A stretch of 64,000 bases of DNA. Origin: Flavobacteriaceae bacterium (GTDB taxonomy: Bacteria > Bacteroidota > Bacteroidia > Flavobacteriales > Flavobacteriaceae). Of the stretch, positions 27,441-35,711 are shown piece by piece (positions within the stretch are counted from its first letter, which is position 1; every line of letters begins with the position of its first letter). Where the stretch lies: contig JALWTD010000018.1 in the NCBI GenBank assembly GCA_027082925.1, forward strand, positions 248,001-312,000, in the 5' to 3' direction. Position numbers and translations under genes: made by a program. The notes under the pieces were generated by a model, which did not search any database, was not told the DNA's origin, and saw only the letters and a list, made by a program, of their open reading frames with translations.

Positions 27441-28508
27441 TTATAATGTATTTACGTTGTTTAAATCTTCAAAGGCTTTTATTAAACGGGCTTTAAATGT
27501 TTTTTCTCCTTCTCTAAGCCACTTTCTAGGATCGTAATATTTTTTGTTTGGTAAATCGGCTCCTTCCGGGTTTCCAATTTGTGTTTTTACATAATCAATA
27601 TTGGCAATCATATAATCTCTTATTCCTTCAGTAAAGGCAAATTGTAAATCGGTATCAATGTTCATTTTAATAACACCGTACGATATGGCTTCTCTAATTT
27701 CTTCAAGTGTAGAGCCTGAACCTCCGTGAAAAACAAAATCTACAGGGTTGTTACCGGTGTTGTATTTTTCTTGAATGTATTTTTGTGAATTATCTAAAAT
27801 TTTAGGTGTCAATTTTACGTTTCCTGGCTTGTAAACACCGTGTACGTTTCCAAATGATGCTGCAATGGTAAACTTATTACTTATTTTGTTTAGCTCTTCA
27901 TAAGCAAAGGCAACTTCTTCTGGTTGTGTGTATAGTTTAGATGAATCTATGTCAGAATTATCAACACCATCTTCTTCACCACCGGTAATACCTAATTCAA
28001 TTTCAAGAGTCATATCTATTTTACTCATGCGTTCTAGGTAGGTTTTACAAATGGCAATATTTTCTTGAAGACTTTCTTCAGAGAGGTCAATCATATGTGA
28101 ACTAAATAACGGAATACCGTTTTCTTTATAAAATTGCTCTCCGGCATCTAATAATCCATCAATCCAAGGAAGTAATTTTTTTGCACAGTGGTCTGTGTGT
28201 AAAATAACAGGAATATCATAAGCTTTTGCCAATAAATGAATGTGTTTTGCTCCGGCAATAGCACCAGCAATAGCTGCTTTTTGATTTTCGTTAGAAAGTC
28301 CTTTCCCTGCGTTAAATTGTGCGCCACCATTTGAAAATTGGATAATTACCGGCGAATTTAATTCTTTTGCAGTTTCTAAAACAGTGTTTATAGTGTTAGA
28401 GCCTACCACATTTACAGCAGGTAACGCAAAATTTTTTGCTTTTGCTAACTGAAAAATTTCTTGAACTAAATTTCCTGTGGCTACTCCTGATTTAATAGAA
28501 TGATTCAT
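27441..28508 (-). CDS. fbaA: Class II fructose-bisphosphate aldolase
   Basis: Zinc-dependent aldolase of glycolysis and gluconeogenesis. It is 355 aa, the class IIA size. The zinc-binding HTDHCAKK is near residue 108, and further signatures are LEIELGITGGEEDGVD, FGNVHGVYKPGNVKL and FHGGSGSTLEEI. It has its own -7 box (28548-28555) and terminator, so it is probably monocistronic. Confidence 0.96.
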   Translation of the reverse strand: MNHSIKSGVATGNLVQEIFQLAKAKNFALPAVNVVGSNTINTVLETAKELNSPVIIQFSNGGAQFNAGKGLSNENQKAAIAGAIAGAKHIHLLAKAYDIPVILHTDHCAKKLLPWIDGLLDAGEQFYKENGIPLFSSHMIDLSEESLQENIAICKTYLERMSKIDMTLEIELGITGGEEDGVDNSDIDSSKLYTQPEEVAFAYEELNKISNKFTIAASFGNVHGVYKPGNVKLTPKILDNSQKYIQEKYNTGNNPVDFVFHGGSGSTLEEIREAISYGVIKMNIDTDLQFAFTEGIRDYMIANIDYVKTQIGNPEGADLPNKKYYDPRKWLREGEKTFKARLIKAFEDLNNVNTL

Positions 28509-28547
28509 AGTGTTTTATGTGTAGTTGTACGTGTTTTATATTGTTAA

Positions 28548-28555
28548 CAAAATTA
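28548..28555 (-). promoter_or_regulatory. -7 box of fbaA
   Basis: TAATTTTG on the minus strand matches TAnnTTTG, 39 nt upstream of the ATG. Confidence 0.5.
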
Positions 28556-28621
28556 GTGAATTATAATGTTTAATTTTTAAATTAATATAAAAAAATGCGA
28601 AATCGAAATAGTTGATTAATT

Positions 28622-31096
28622 TTAAAAAGGATAACTAATTCCGAAATTATATACGGCATTTTTAAGGTTGTAATGTTTAAACCATTTATTGTCTTTTGTA
28701 AGGTATGGTTCATAGGTTTTAAAACCTAAATCTAAACGTAATAAAATAAAACTCAGGTCGTATCTAATTCCTGCTCCTGAGCCCACAGCAATGTCTTCCA
28801 AAGAACTAAATCCGTTAAATTTTTCACTAGAGGTAGTTACTGCAGAATTAGAAATATCCCAAATATTTCCGGCATCAACAAACAATGCTCCTTTAACACT
28901 GTTAATTACTTTAAACCGGTATTCTAAACTACTTAAAAATTTCATACTACCAACATTGTATTCTAAACCGCTTTTACTAGATCCTGGGCCTAAATCGTAT
29001 ATTTTCCAAGCTCTTAAATCATTTGGACCTCCAATAAAATAGCTTCTACTAAAAGGTATTGTTGTAGAGTTTCCGTACGGAATAGCAATACCTAAAAAGC
29101 TTCTGAAAGCAAGTATGTTTTCAGCAGATACGTTCCAGAACTTCTTGTATTCTAAATCGGTTCTAATAAATTGTGCAATAGGTGTGTTAAAGAGTGTTTT
29201 TACATTGTTAGCATCTCTATTTTTTGAAATAAGTGATGTGAAGTTTCCTGAAGAAACCAAACGAGCTCTAAAAAATGAAAAATCGGTGTCTTTGTAATTT
29301 TCGCTATTATTGTAGGTAAAGGTATATGCCAAGGCTGGTACCAGTACGTCTTCTGTAATAATATCATACCTTTTACCTATGTTTTGAGCGATTTTAAATT
29401 CATCGGGATTGGTAGCTTCAAAAGCACTATCAATATAAGTGTCAATAAACGGAATAACAGTGGTAGGTGTAAGGGCAATATTAAAGTATGTTGAGGCAAT
29501 ACGGTCAATTTCTAGAAATTCAGATTTATATATGGTAAAATACGAACTGGTATTTAAATTTTTTATAAACTGGGTGTTTAGTAGCTGAAAACTATGTTTT
29601 TTAGTTTTAGATGTTTGCCAAGTGTAGTCTATAATCCCTGTAAATTTTTGTTTGTCTAAGCCTATGTTTTTTTGCAAACTTGTACCCAAGGTAAAAGTGG
29701 TTTTTGGCGACATACTTTTGGAAACAACCTTGGTGGCGTTTTGAGGTAAGAAAAAGCGAGGAAGTTCTAGAGATATATCGGCTCCAACTTCCCAAGCATT
29801 TAAAAGTTTTTCATTGTCAGCGGCATCTTTAGAGTCTAAAAAAGATGCTTGAACAGAGAATTTTAAAATTTCGGCCCCTTTAAAAATATTTCTGTTTAAA
29901 AAAGATAATTTACCCGATACTCCAAGTTGCCTAATGTTAGAGTGTGTGAGTTCTGTATTAAATCCTAAAGAATATTTTTTTAATGGAGTTAGGTAAATAG
30001 AAGCTTCTAGTAAATCGTTATCCAATTCGGTATATTTAATATCTACAGATCTAAAGTTGTTAAGACGTCTTAAGTTTTTTCTGGTAAGTTCTCTGGTTTC
30101 GTCTTTGTAAATAGTGTTAGGTTCAATAAAAACTGCGTTGAGTAAAAGTTTAGGATTGTACTTTAGTTTGTCATGAGCAAAAAAGGAATATCCGTTATAA
30201 CTAATACTATCTTTAATAGGACTGTCTTTTTTGTTGTACGAATAATCAGTATAAATATGGATATTTTTAATTTTTTGAATTTTAAACGGAACATTTCCAA
30301 TACTGTCGTTTATTAGTAGCACAATATTTGATTTGTAATTGGTATTTGAGGAGTCGGCTTCAAAGGTGATGGCATTTTTGTTAAATCTGAAAATACCTGA
30401 ATTTCTAAACAATTTGGTAAGCCGGTTTTGTTCGTTTATAAAATAGGAGAGTTTAAATTGCTTCCCTTTTTTTATTAACGACTCGTCACGATGTTCTTTA
30501 TAAATAGAGTCTAATACTTTTGATGCAATATTATTTGAAATACTATCTAAAGTATACGCTTTATCAGTTTCTATAAAATAATTGACAGCTACTTTTTTAT
30601 TTTTCAAAAAAAGAGTCTTGTAATCAACTTTTACTTTAAAAAAACCTTCATTGTAATAATGTTGAGTAAGGTTATTAACTGTTTGATGTGCTTTTTTAGC
30701 ATCAAAAATAACGGGAGCTTCCCCATTTTTAAGCCACCATTGATGTGTTTTGTACTTAAAATTACGAAGTCCTCTTGCTTGTTTCTCTGAAAAAACACGA
30801 GTAGTAAAGCGATACCATTTAGGCTTATCAACTTTCCATTTTTCGAAATCTGTTTCAAAATTTTTGTTCCCTATATTATAAAAATGAAGCGGAAAAGGGA
30901 TTCCTAACACCAATTGATTTGGGCGTTGAATAATATAGTCAGTTATTTCATTGTCTATATTTTTTTTAGTATTTACAAAAATAGTATTTTTTGTAAGTAG
31001 GTGTTTATTTTCAGGAACATACTTAACAGCATTGCACGACGAAAAACTAAAAGTTATACTTAATAAAATTATTAATATTATAAAATTGTTTTTCAA
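28622..31096 (-). CDS. TamA-like Omp85 lipoprotein (TamL-type)
   Basis: Outer-membrane protein of the BamA/TamA superfamily, 824 aa. The N-terminus is a lipoprotein signal (FSFSSCNAVKYVPENKHLL, Cys at about residue 20), which is the feature of the Bacteroidota variant TamL. POTRA-like segments occupy roughly residues 25-370, and a surface-antigen/D15 beta-barrel follows, with the typical lid-lock region near GGPNDLRAWKIYDLGPG and the closing strand NFGISYPF. The start is TTG at 31096. A tamB gene, its expected partner, is not adjacent. The promoter region carries a perfect inverted repeat between -33 and -7. Confidence 0.85.
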   Translation of the reverse strand: MKNNFIILIILLSITFSFSSCNAVKYVPENKHLLTKNTIFVNTKKNIDNEITDYIIQRPNQLVLGIPFPLHFYNIGNKNFETDFEKWKVDKPKWYRFTTRVFSEKQARGLRNFKYKTHQWWLKNGEAPVIFDAKKAHQTVNNLTQHYYNEGFFKVKVDYKTLFLKNKKVAVNYFIETDKAYTLDSISNNIASKVLDSIYKEHRDESLIKKGKQFKLSYFINEQNRLTKLFRNSGIFRFNKNAITFEADSSNTNYKSNIVLLINDSIGNVPFKIQKIKNIHIYTDYSYNKKDSPIKDSISYNGYSFFAHDKLKYNPKLLLNAVFIEPNTIYKDETRELTRKNLRRLNNFRSVDIKYTELDNDLLEASIYLTPLKKYSLGFNTELTHSNIRQLGVSGKLSFLNRNIFKGAEILKFSVQASFLDSKDAADNEKLLNAWEVGADISLELPRFFLPQNATKVVSKSMSPKTTFTLGTSLQKNIGLDKQKFTGIIDYTWQTSKTKKHSFQLLNTQFIKNLNTSSYFTIYKSEFLEIDRIASTYFNIALTPTTVIPFIDTYIDSAFEATNPDEFKIAQNIGKRYDIITEDVLVPALAYTFTYNNSENYKDTDFSFFRARLVSSGNFTSLISKNRDANNVKTLFNTPIAQFIRTDLEYKKFWNVSAENILAFRSFLGIAIPYGNSTTIPFSRSYFIGGPNDLRAWKIYDLGPGSSKSGLEYNVGSMKFLSSLEYRFKVINSVKGALFVDAGNIWDISNSAVTTSSEKFNGFSSLEDIAVGSGAGIRYDLSFILLRLDLGFKTYEPYLTKDNKWFKHYNLKNAVYNFGISYPF

Positions 31097-31119
31097 TAAA
31101 TAAGCGTTTAAATTTGTTT

Positions 31120-31149
31120 CAAAAGTAAAACTTTTTAAAGTTTTACCAA
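31120..31149 (-). promoter_or_regulatory. Consensus promoter of the tamL-like gene with embedded palindrome
   Basis: On the minus strand TTG (31149-31147), 19-nt spacer, TACTTTTG (31127-31120): a full consensus match. A perfect 10-bp inverted repeat GTAAAACTTT-TT-AAAGTTTTAC (31125-31146) fills the spacer and touches both elements, so a factor bound here would block polymerase. Confidence 0.8.
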
Positions 31150-31174
31150 ATTACAATTTTTTATAATTAAATTA

Positions 31175-31903
31175 ATGAGTTTAAGTAAAAATCAGCTAAA
31201 ATTAATAACGAGTTTACGGCAAAAAAAGTACCGTATTAAACATAATTTTTTTATAGCCGAAGGTACAAAGGTGGTAAACGAATTTTTAACAGCAAAACTT
31301 AAACTAAAAGTTTTATTTTGTGTAGATGATGCCGAGTATAAATTTGTAGAAAACGTAGTGCAAATCTCAGATTCAGAGCTAAAAAAAATAAGCAGTTTAA
31401 AATCTCCAAATAATGTATTGGCTATTTTTGAAATACCGTTAAACACATCAATAAGTAATGAGGGATTAATTTTAGCGCTTGATGAGGTTAATGACCCTGG
31501 AAATATGGGTACAATTATACGATTGTGTGACTGGTTTGGAATAGAGCAATTAATTTGTTCAGAAAGTACGGTAGATTGCTTTAATCCAAAAGTTGTACAA
31601 GCAACTATGGGGTCTCTCTCTAGAGTGAAAATTAATTATGTAAACTTGGTAGACTATTTGAGTAACTCAAAACTACCAAAATATGCAGCGGTAATGAGAG
31701 GTGATAGCGTGTACAAAGCAAATTTAGCACAAAATGCTATTTTGGTTGTAGGGAATGAAGCAAACGGAATTAGCGATGAAGTGCTGAGTGAACTCACACA
31801 TTTTGTAACAATCCCAAGATTTGGAAAACTCCAACAAACCGAAAGTTTAAATGTGGCAACGGCAACCGCTATTTTATTAAGTGAGTTTAAACGACTTAAT
31901 TAG
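31175..31903 (+). CDS. SPOUT-class RNA 2'-O-methyltransferase (TrmH/SpoU family)
   Basis: RNA ribose methyltransferase of 242 aa. An N-terminal substrate-binding region (KNQLKLITSLRQKKYRIKHN, FIAEGTKVV) is followed by the trefoil-knot domain with motif 1 VNDPGNMGTIIR near residue 108, motif 2 LVVGNEANGISDEV and motif 3 IPRFGKLQQTESLNVATATAI. Relatives modify 23S rRNA (RlmB) or tRNA (TrmH); the target cannot be decided here. The gene is divergent from the TamL-like gene and its stop overlaps the convergent porT stop by 3 nt. Confidence 0.9.
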   Translation: MSLSKNQLKLITSLRQKKYRIKHNFFIAEGTKVVNEFLTAKLKLKVLFCVDDAEYKFVENVVQISDSELKKISSLKSPNNVLAIFEIPLNTSISNEGLILALDEVNDPGNMGTIIRLCDWFGIEQLICSESTVDCFNPKVVQATMGSLSRVKINYVNLVDYLSNSKLPKYAAVMRGDSVYKANLAQNAILVVGNEANGISDEVLSELTHFVTIPRFGKLQQTESLNVATATAILLSEFKRLN

Positions 31904-32595
31904 TGAAATGAGAATTTTATAAACACGCCTCTCGTTCCAAAATAATCTACAGCTCCTGTCCACGGGCTATTTGGATTGTTATCTCTTACCAATTCATCGT
32001 TAATAGCAAACACACCTCTAATAGAAGGTGAAAAAATAAAATACGGTAAATACAGGTCTACGCCAATACCTAATTCGTAACTAAAATTATTTTTCTTCAT
32101 TCTAAATTCACCATTGTAATTGTCATCAGGATTATCTTGATTGCTAGAAAAGTTATAGTCATACGATAAACCTGCAAGCACATATGGTCTCATATTATGC
32201 AATCGGTTTGTGCTAAACTTTAATAATAAGGGAATTCTTAAATAAGTAGCATTTACATCTCTAATACTGTCTTTTTCTCCTCCGCTAATGGCGGTAAAAG
32301 CGAGTGTTTTTGTGTTACTAGATAAACCGGGTTCTAATCGTAAGTTAATATTTTTGTGTAACCGTAAATCACCAATCAGTCCAACATTAAATCCTATTGA
32401 TGGTGTTACGCTTATAAATGAGTTTGCTGTTTTGTAGGTTATTTTATAATCTTTTTTGTTTAAACCTAAATAAAATCCCCAAAAAACTTTTTGCTTATCC
32501 CATGATTGTTTGTACTCAACAACTTCCCTTTTTTGGGCACTTAGGGTTGTTAAAAAAAAAGTGGTTATAATTAATAGTGATATTTGTTTTTTCAT
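31900..32595 (-). CDS. porT: PorT-like outer-membrane protein (type IX secretion)
   Basis: 231-aa protein with a Sec signal peptide (FFLTTLSAQ) followed by an eight-stranded type of beta-barrel (alternating strands such as INLRLEPGLSS, YLRIPLLLKFS, MRPYVLAGLSYDY, closing GVFIKFSFH). PorT is needed for T9SS and gliding in Bacteroidota. The call rests on the sequence pattern (KVFWGFYLGLNKKDYKI) and on the adjacent ubiE gene, an arrangement I know from other Bacteroidota. It starts 3 nt after ubiE, so they form an operon. Confidence 0.8.
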   Translation of the reverse strand: MKKQISLLIITTFFLTTLSAQKREVVEYKQSWDKQKVFWGFYLGLNKKDYKITYKTANSFISVTPSIGFNVGLIGDLRLHKNINLRLEPGLSSNTKTLAFTAISGGEKDSIRDVNATYLRIPLLLKFSTNRLHNMRPYVLAGLSYDYNFSSNQDNPDDNYNGEFRMKKNNFSYELGIGVDLYLPYFIFSPSIRGVFAINDELVRDNNPNSPWTGAVDYFGTRGVFIKFSFH

Positions 32596-32598
32596 AAA

Positions 32599-33327
32599 TT
32601 ACTTTTTAGCAACATAAATAGATGCAACTCCAAATGTTTGAGGTTTATTTTCAATATCTATAAACCCAATTTTTTCCAAAATATTGTTGAAAGCTTTTCC
32701 GTAAGGAAATGCAGCAGCAGAATCTGACAAATATTTATACGCAACCTTGTCTTTAGAAAAGAGCTTTCCTATGGTTGGCAGTATTATTTTTGAATAAAAG
32801 TGATATCCTTGTTTAAAAGGTGTTTTTGTTGGTATTGAGGTTTCTAATACCACAAAAATACCTCCCGGTTTAAGTACTCGTAGTATTTCGGCCAAGCCAA
32901 TCTCTAAATTTTCAAAATTTCGAACACCAAAAGCGACTGTAACAGCATCAAATGAATTATCGTTGTATGGAATATTTTCAGAATCTCCCAAAACCATTTC
33001 AATGGTGTTTTGAAGCTTTAGGTTTTCAATTTTTTTACGTCCAACCTCAAGCATTCCTTCAGAAATGTCGAGTCCTATAATTTTTTTAGCTTTTGTTTTG
33101 GTAAGATTAATGGCTAAATCTCCGGTTCCGGTAGCAATATCTAGTATAGATGTTGGTTTTATACTGTTCACAATTTCAACTACTTTTTTACGCCACTTAA
33201 TATCAATACCAAATGAAATAACCCTGTTTAGGTTATCGTATTCGTTAGAAATAGTGTCGAACATTTTTGTAACCTGTTCTTTTTTTCCTAGCTCGGAGTT
33301 TTTGTAAGGTTTTACTTTTTTTGACAT
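32599..33327 (-). CDS. ubiE: Demethylmenaquinone methyltransferase
   Basis: Class I SAM methyltransferase of 242 aa for the last step of menaquinone synthesis (MenG/UbiE). Motifs are [19 protein letters not shown] at the N-terminus, the SAM motif [13 protein letters not shown] near residue 62, [19 protein letters not shown] and [15 protein letters not shown]. Flavobacteria use menaquinone, so the methyl acceptor is probably demethylmenaquinone. The gene sits in a nifU-ubiE-porT operon with gaps of 6 and 3 nt. Confidence 0.94.
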   Translation of the reverse strand: MSKKVKPYKNSELGKKEQVTKMFDTISNEYDNLNRVISFGIDIKWRKKVVEIVNSIKPTSILDIATGTGDLAINLTKTKAKKIIGLDISEGMLEVGRKKIENLKLQNTIEMVLGDSENIPYNDNSFDAVTVAFGVRNFENLEIGLAEILRVLKPGGIFVVLETSIPTKTPFKQGYHFYSKIILPTIGKLFSKDKVAYKYLSDSAAAFPYGKAFNNILEKIGFIDIENKPQTFGVASIYVAKK

Positions 33328-33333
33328 AAAATT

Positions 33334-34230
33334 TTAGTGATTTAAAGCAACAACTTGCTCAATTTTACCCGGAATTAATTGTTTTAACATACTTTCAATT
33401 CCGTTTTTTAACGTAATGGTAGAAGAGGGGCAACCGCTACAAGCTCCTTGTAAAATAACGTGAACTGTTTTTGTGTTTTTATCGTAAGACTGAAACAAAA
33501 TGTTTCCTCCATCAGCAGCAACAGCAGGTCTAATATGCTCTTCTAAAATAGCGATAATTTGCTTAGAAACATCGTCGTTACTTTTTAAAACTTCTGCCTT
33601 TGGATTGGCTTTAGTTTCGGTTTTTGATACTGATGTGCCTACGTTTTTCCCACTTGCAATAAATTCTTTTATAAAGCTTCTTATTTCAATGGTAATTTCA
33701 TTCCATTCAACAATATCAAATTTAGTGATTGAAACATAATTTCTTGAAATAAACACTTCTTTTACAAACGGAAAGTTAAATAATTCTAAGGCTAAAGGCG
33801 AATTTTTGGCTTCGTCAATATTTTTAAATTCCAAATCGTTCTCTACCAAAGCTTTGTTGGCTACAAATTTTAAAACCGCAGGGTTTGGAGTGACTTCAGC
33901 ATAAACTTCAACAGGAACTTTAGCTGTTTTTTCAATAGCTTCAGAAATTAGAACCCCTCCGCTATTCAAGTAATTTTCAATTTGTTCTTTTACTTCTTCT
34001 TGTACATCTTTCCACTCAACAATAGAAAAGCGTTCTAAAGCAATAAAATTTGCAGAAATAAAAATCCGTTTTATAAATGGTAGATGAAATAATTGCTGCG
34101 CTAAAGGGGCGTTTTTAGCTTCGTCAATATTATTAAACTGGTGGCTTCCACTTGTTAAAATGGTATTGGCTGTAAGTTTAATAATAGTATCTGTTTTTGT
34201 TTCTTCTATTTGGAACGAAATTGTTTTCAT
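33334..34230 (-). CDS. NifU/Nfu-type Fe-S scaffold protein with duplicated N-terminal domain
   Basis: 298-aa iron-sulphur carrier. The C-terminal NifU-like domain has the cluster-binding C264-S-G-C267 (ACSGCPSSTITL). Before it are two copies of the Nfu N-terminal domain, at about residues 5-92 and 107-195; shared stretches are NNIDEAKNAPLAQQLFHLPF and KNIDEAKNSPLALELFNFPF. The second copy has the usual TPNP start and the first does not. Its role is probably delivery of 4Fe-4S clusters to apoproteins. A TACTTTTG box lies 15 nt upstream. Confidence 0.9.
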   Translation of the reverse strand: MKTISFQIEETKTDTIIKLTANTILTSGSHQFNNIDEAKNAPLAQQLFHLPFIKRIFISANFIALERFSIVEWKDVQEEVKEQIENYLNSGGVLISEAIEKTAKVPVEVYAEVTPNPAVLKFVANKALVENDLEFKNIDEAKNSPLALELFNFPFVKEVFISRNYVSITKFDIVEWNEITIEIRSFIKEFIASGKNVGTSVSKTETKANPKAEVLKSNDDVSKQIIAILEEHIRPAVAADGGNILFQSYDKNTKTVHVILQGACSGCPSSTITLKNGIESMLKQLIPGKIEQVVALNH

Positions 34231-34244
34231 TTTTTTAATTTGTG

Positions 34245-34252
34245 CAAAAGTA
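34245..34252 (-). promoter_or_regulatory. -7 box of the nifU-ubiE-porT operon
   Basis: TACTTTTG on the minus strand matches TAnnTTTG. It lies 14 nt before the ATG, giving a very short leader. No clear -33. Confidence 0.5.
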
Positions 34253-34293
34253 CTAAAACATACTAATTATTGAATGTATTGATAAATAAAAAA

Positions 34294-34312
34294 CACCTCT
34301 TTTAAAGAGGTG
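34294..34312 (-). terminator. Terminator of the OMPP1/FadL-like gene
   Basis: CACCTCTTT/AAAGAGGTG stem with a 1-nt centre, followed on the minus strand by TTTTTTA. It lies 28 nt after the stop at 34341. Confidence 0.85.
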
Positions 34313-34340
34313 CTATTGTTTATAATGGATAGAGGTTGAA

Positions 34341-35681
34341 TTAAATATTAAATACAATGGTTGTTGTAAATATTGAATTTTCAAAATCTAAATTTGCCGA
34401 ATTAACTTGGTTGTACTGCGGATAAAAATTATACGGAGCCGTATTTGTATCTTTTTGGTATGAAAAATCTATTTTACCTCCTCTAAATTTATAACCAGCT
34501 CCAATAGAAAATCCTTCAACATTATCAGAAGTTATAGCACTTTTATAAGGGCTTTTTTCGTAATGATATCCTCCTCGTAGTGATAAGTTTTTAAAACGCC
34601 ACTCTGTACCTAAACGAAATTCTCCGGTACTTTCCATGTCTGTTAAAAAAGATTGATTTTCAGCAACGAAATTACCGTTACTCAGATTTATTTTACTGTA
34701 GTTTTTATAAATGTAATCAAAACTTATTAACCCGAAGTTGTTAAAAATATATGCAAAACTTCCGGTAAGCTTACTAGGAGTTCTAAGTTTGTAATCAAAG
34801 GTGTTTATGCCTGAGTATGAAGATATAATTTCGTTTGTATTGCTTAAATATAATTCTAAATCTTCACCAACATAGTCTTCTAAAAGATTGTACCAAACCG
34901 GAGATTGGTAAGCAATTCCCAGTCTAATATTTTCGTTAGGTTTAGAAATCAATCCAAGAGTAAAAGAAATTCCTTCACCATACGTTAATAATTCTTGAAT
35001 TAAAGAGGCATCTAGTGTATTTCCATTTCCGTCGTTGTTATACTCTTCAAGAAGAATTCGTTGGTAACTTTCAACATCGTAGGTGTTAACAGATGCTCCT
35101 AAATATAAATTGTTGTTGTATTGTGATGCTATGGTAAAAGAATATTTGTAATTTTTTCCTGAAGTAGTATTTTCAAAATACTGACCATCAGAATTCAAAT
35201 ATTGGATATTTGGATCGTTAGGATCATTAATCCAAGTAGGAAAATTACTGTTTCCTTGAGCAAACCACATATTTTCAAAATCATTTGCTATACTGTAGTT
35301 AAAGCCTACAGCTATTTTACCCCAACCATCATTTGATCCGTAGTTTCTGAATACAAAAACACCACCTGTTTGCGATAAATTTGTGTAATCGTTCTCAATA
35401 GGTTCACTATTTCCGTAATAGGAAGCCGTTGTTTGGGTGTTTCTTACATTAAAAGTTGCAGAAAATTCACTTTTTAAAAATACGGCAGCTCCTGCCGGAT
35501 TAATATCCATTGCAGATAAATCACCACCCAAAGCTCCAAATGCACCACTCATGGCATTGTATCTGGCAGTTCCGTTTATTTTTTCTTTAGAGAATAAAAC
35601 ACCAATATCATTATAGCTTAGTGTTTGTGAATTTGAGACATAAGCAACACTTAGCATTGCTATAATAAGTAAATTTTTCAT
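34341..35681 (-). CDS. Outer-membrane porin of the OMPP1/FadL/TodX family
   Basis: 446-aa beta-barrel with a signal peptide (LLIIAMLSVAYVSNSQ). The segment ARYNAMSGAFGALGGDLSAMDINPAGAA near residues 38-65 is the family signature found in FadL-type channels for hydrophobic compounds. Many later strands end in aromatic residues, and the C-terminus is FENSIFTTTIVFNI. The substrate is unknown. It lies 30 nt downstream of the Tyr-rich lipoprotein gene on the same strand, so both are probably in one operon. Confidence 0.85.
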   Translation of the reverse strand: MKNLLIIAMLSVAYVSNSQTLSYNDIGVLFSKEKINGTARYNAMSGAFGALGGDLSAMDINPAGAAVFLKSEFSATFNVRNTQTTASYYGNSEPIENDYTNLSQTGGVFVFRNYGSNDGWGKIAVGFNYSIANDFENMWFAQGNSNFPTWINDPNDPNIQYLNSDGQYFENTTSGKNYKYSFTIASQYNNNLYLGASVNTYDVESYQRILLEEYNNDGNGNTLDASLIQELLTYGEGISFTLGLISKPNENIRLGIAYQSPVWYNLLEDYVGEDLELYLSNTNEIISSYSGINTFDYKLRTPSKLTGSFAYIFNNFGLISFDYIYKNYSKINLSNGNFVAENQSFLTDMESTGEFRLGTEWRFKNLSLRGGYHYEKSPYKSAITSDNVEGFSIGAGYKFRGGKIDFSYQKDTNTAPYNFYPQYNQVNSANLDFENSIFTTTIVFNI

Positions 35682-35711
35682 AATGCTTTTAAATAATTTA
35701 GTAATGTTGTT

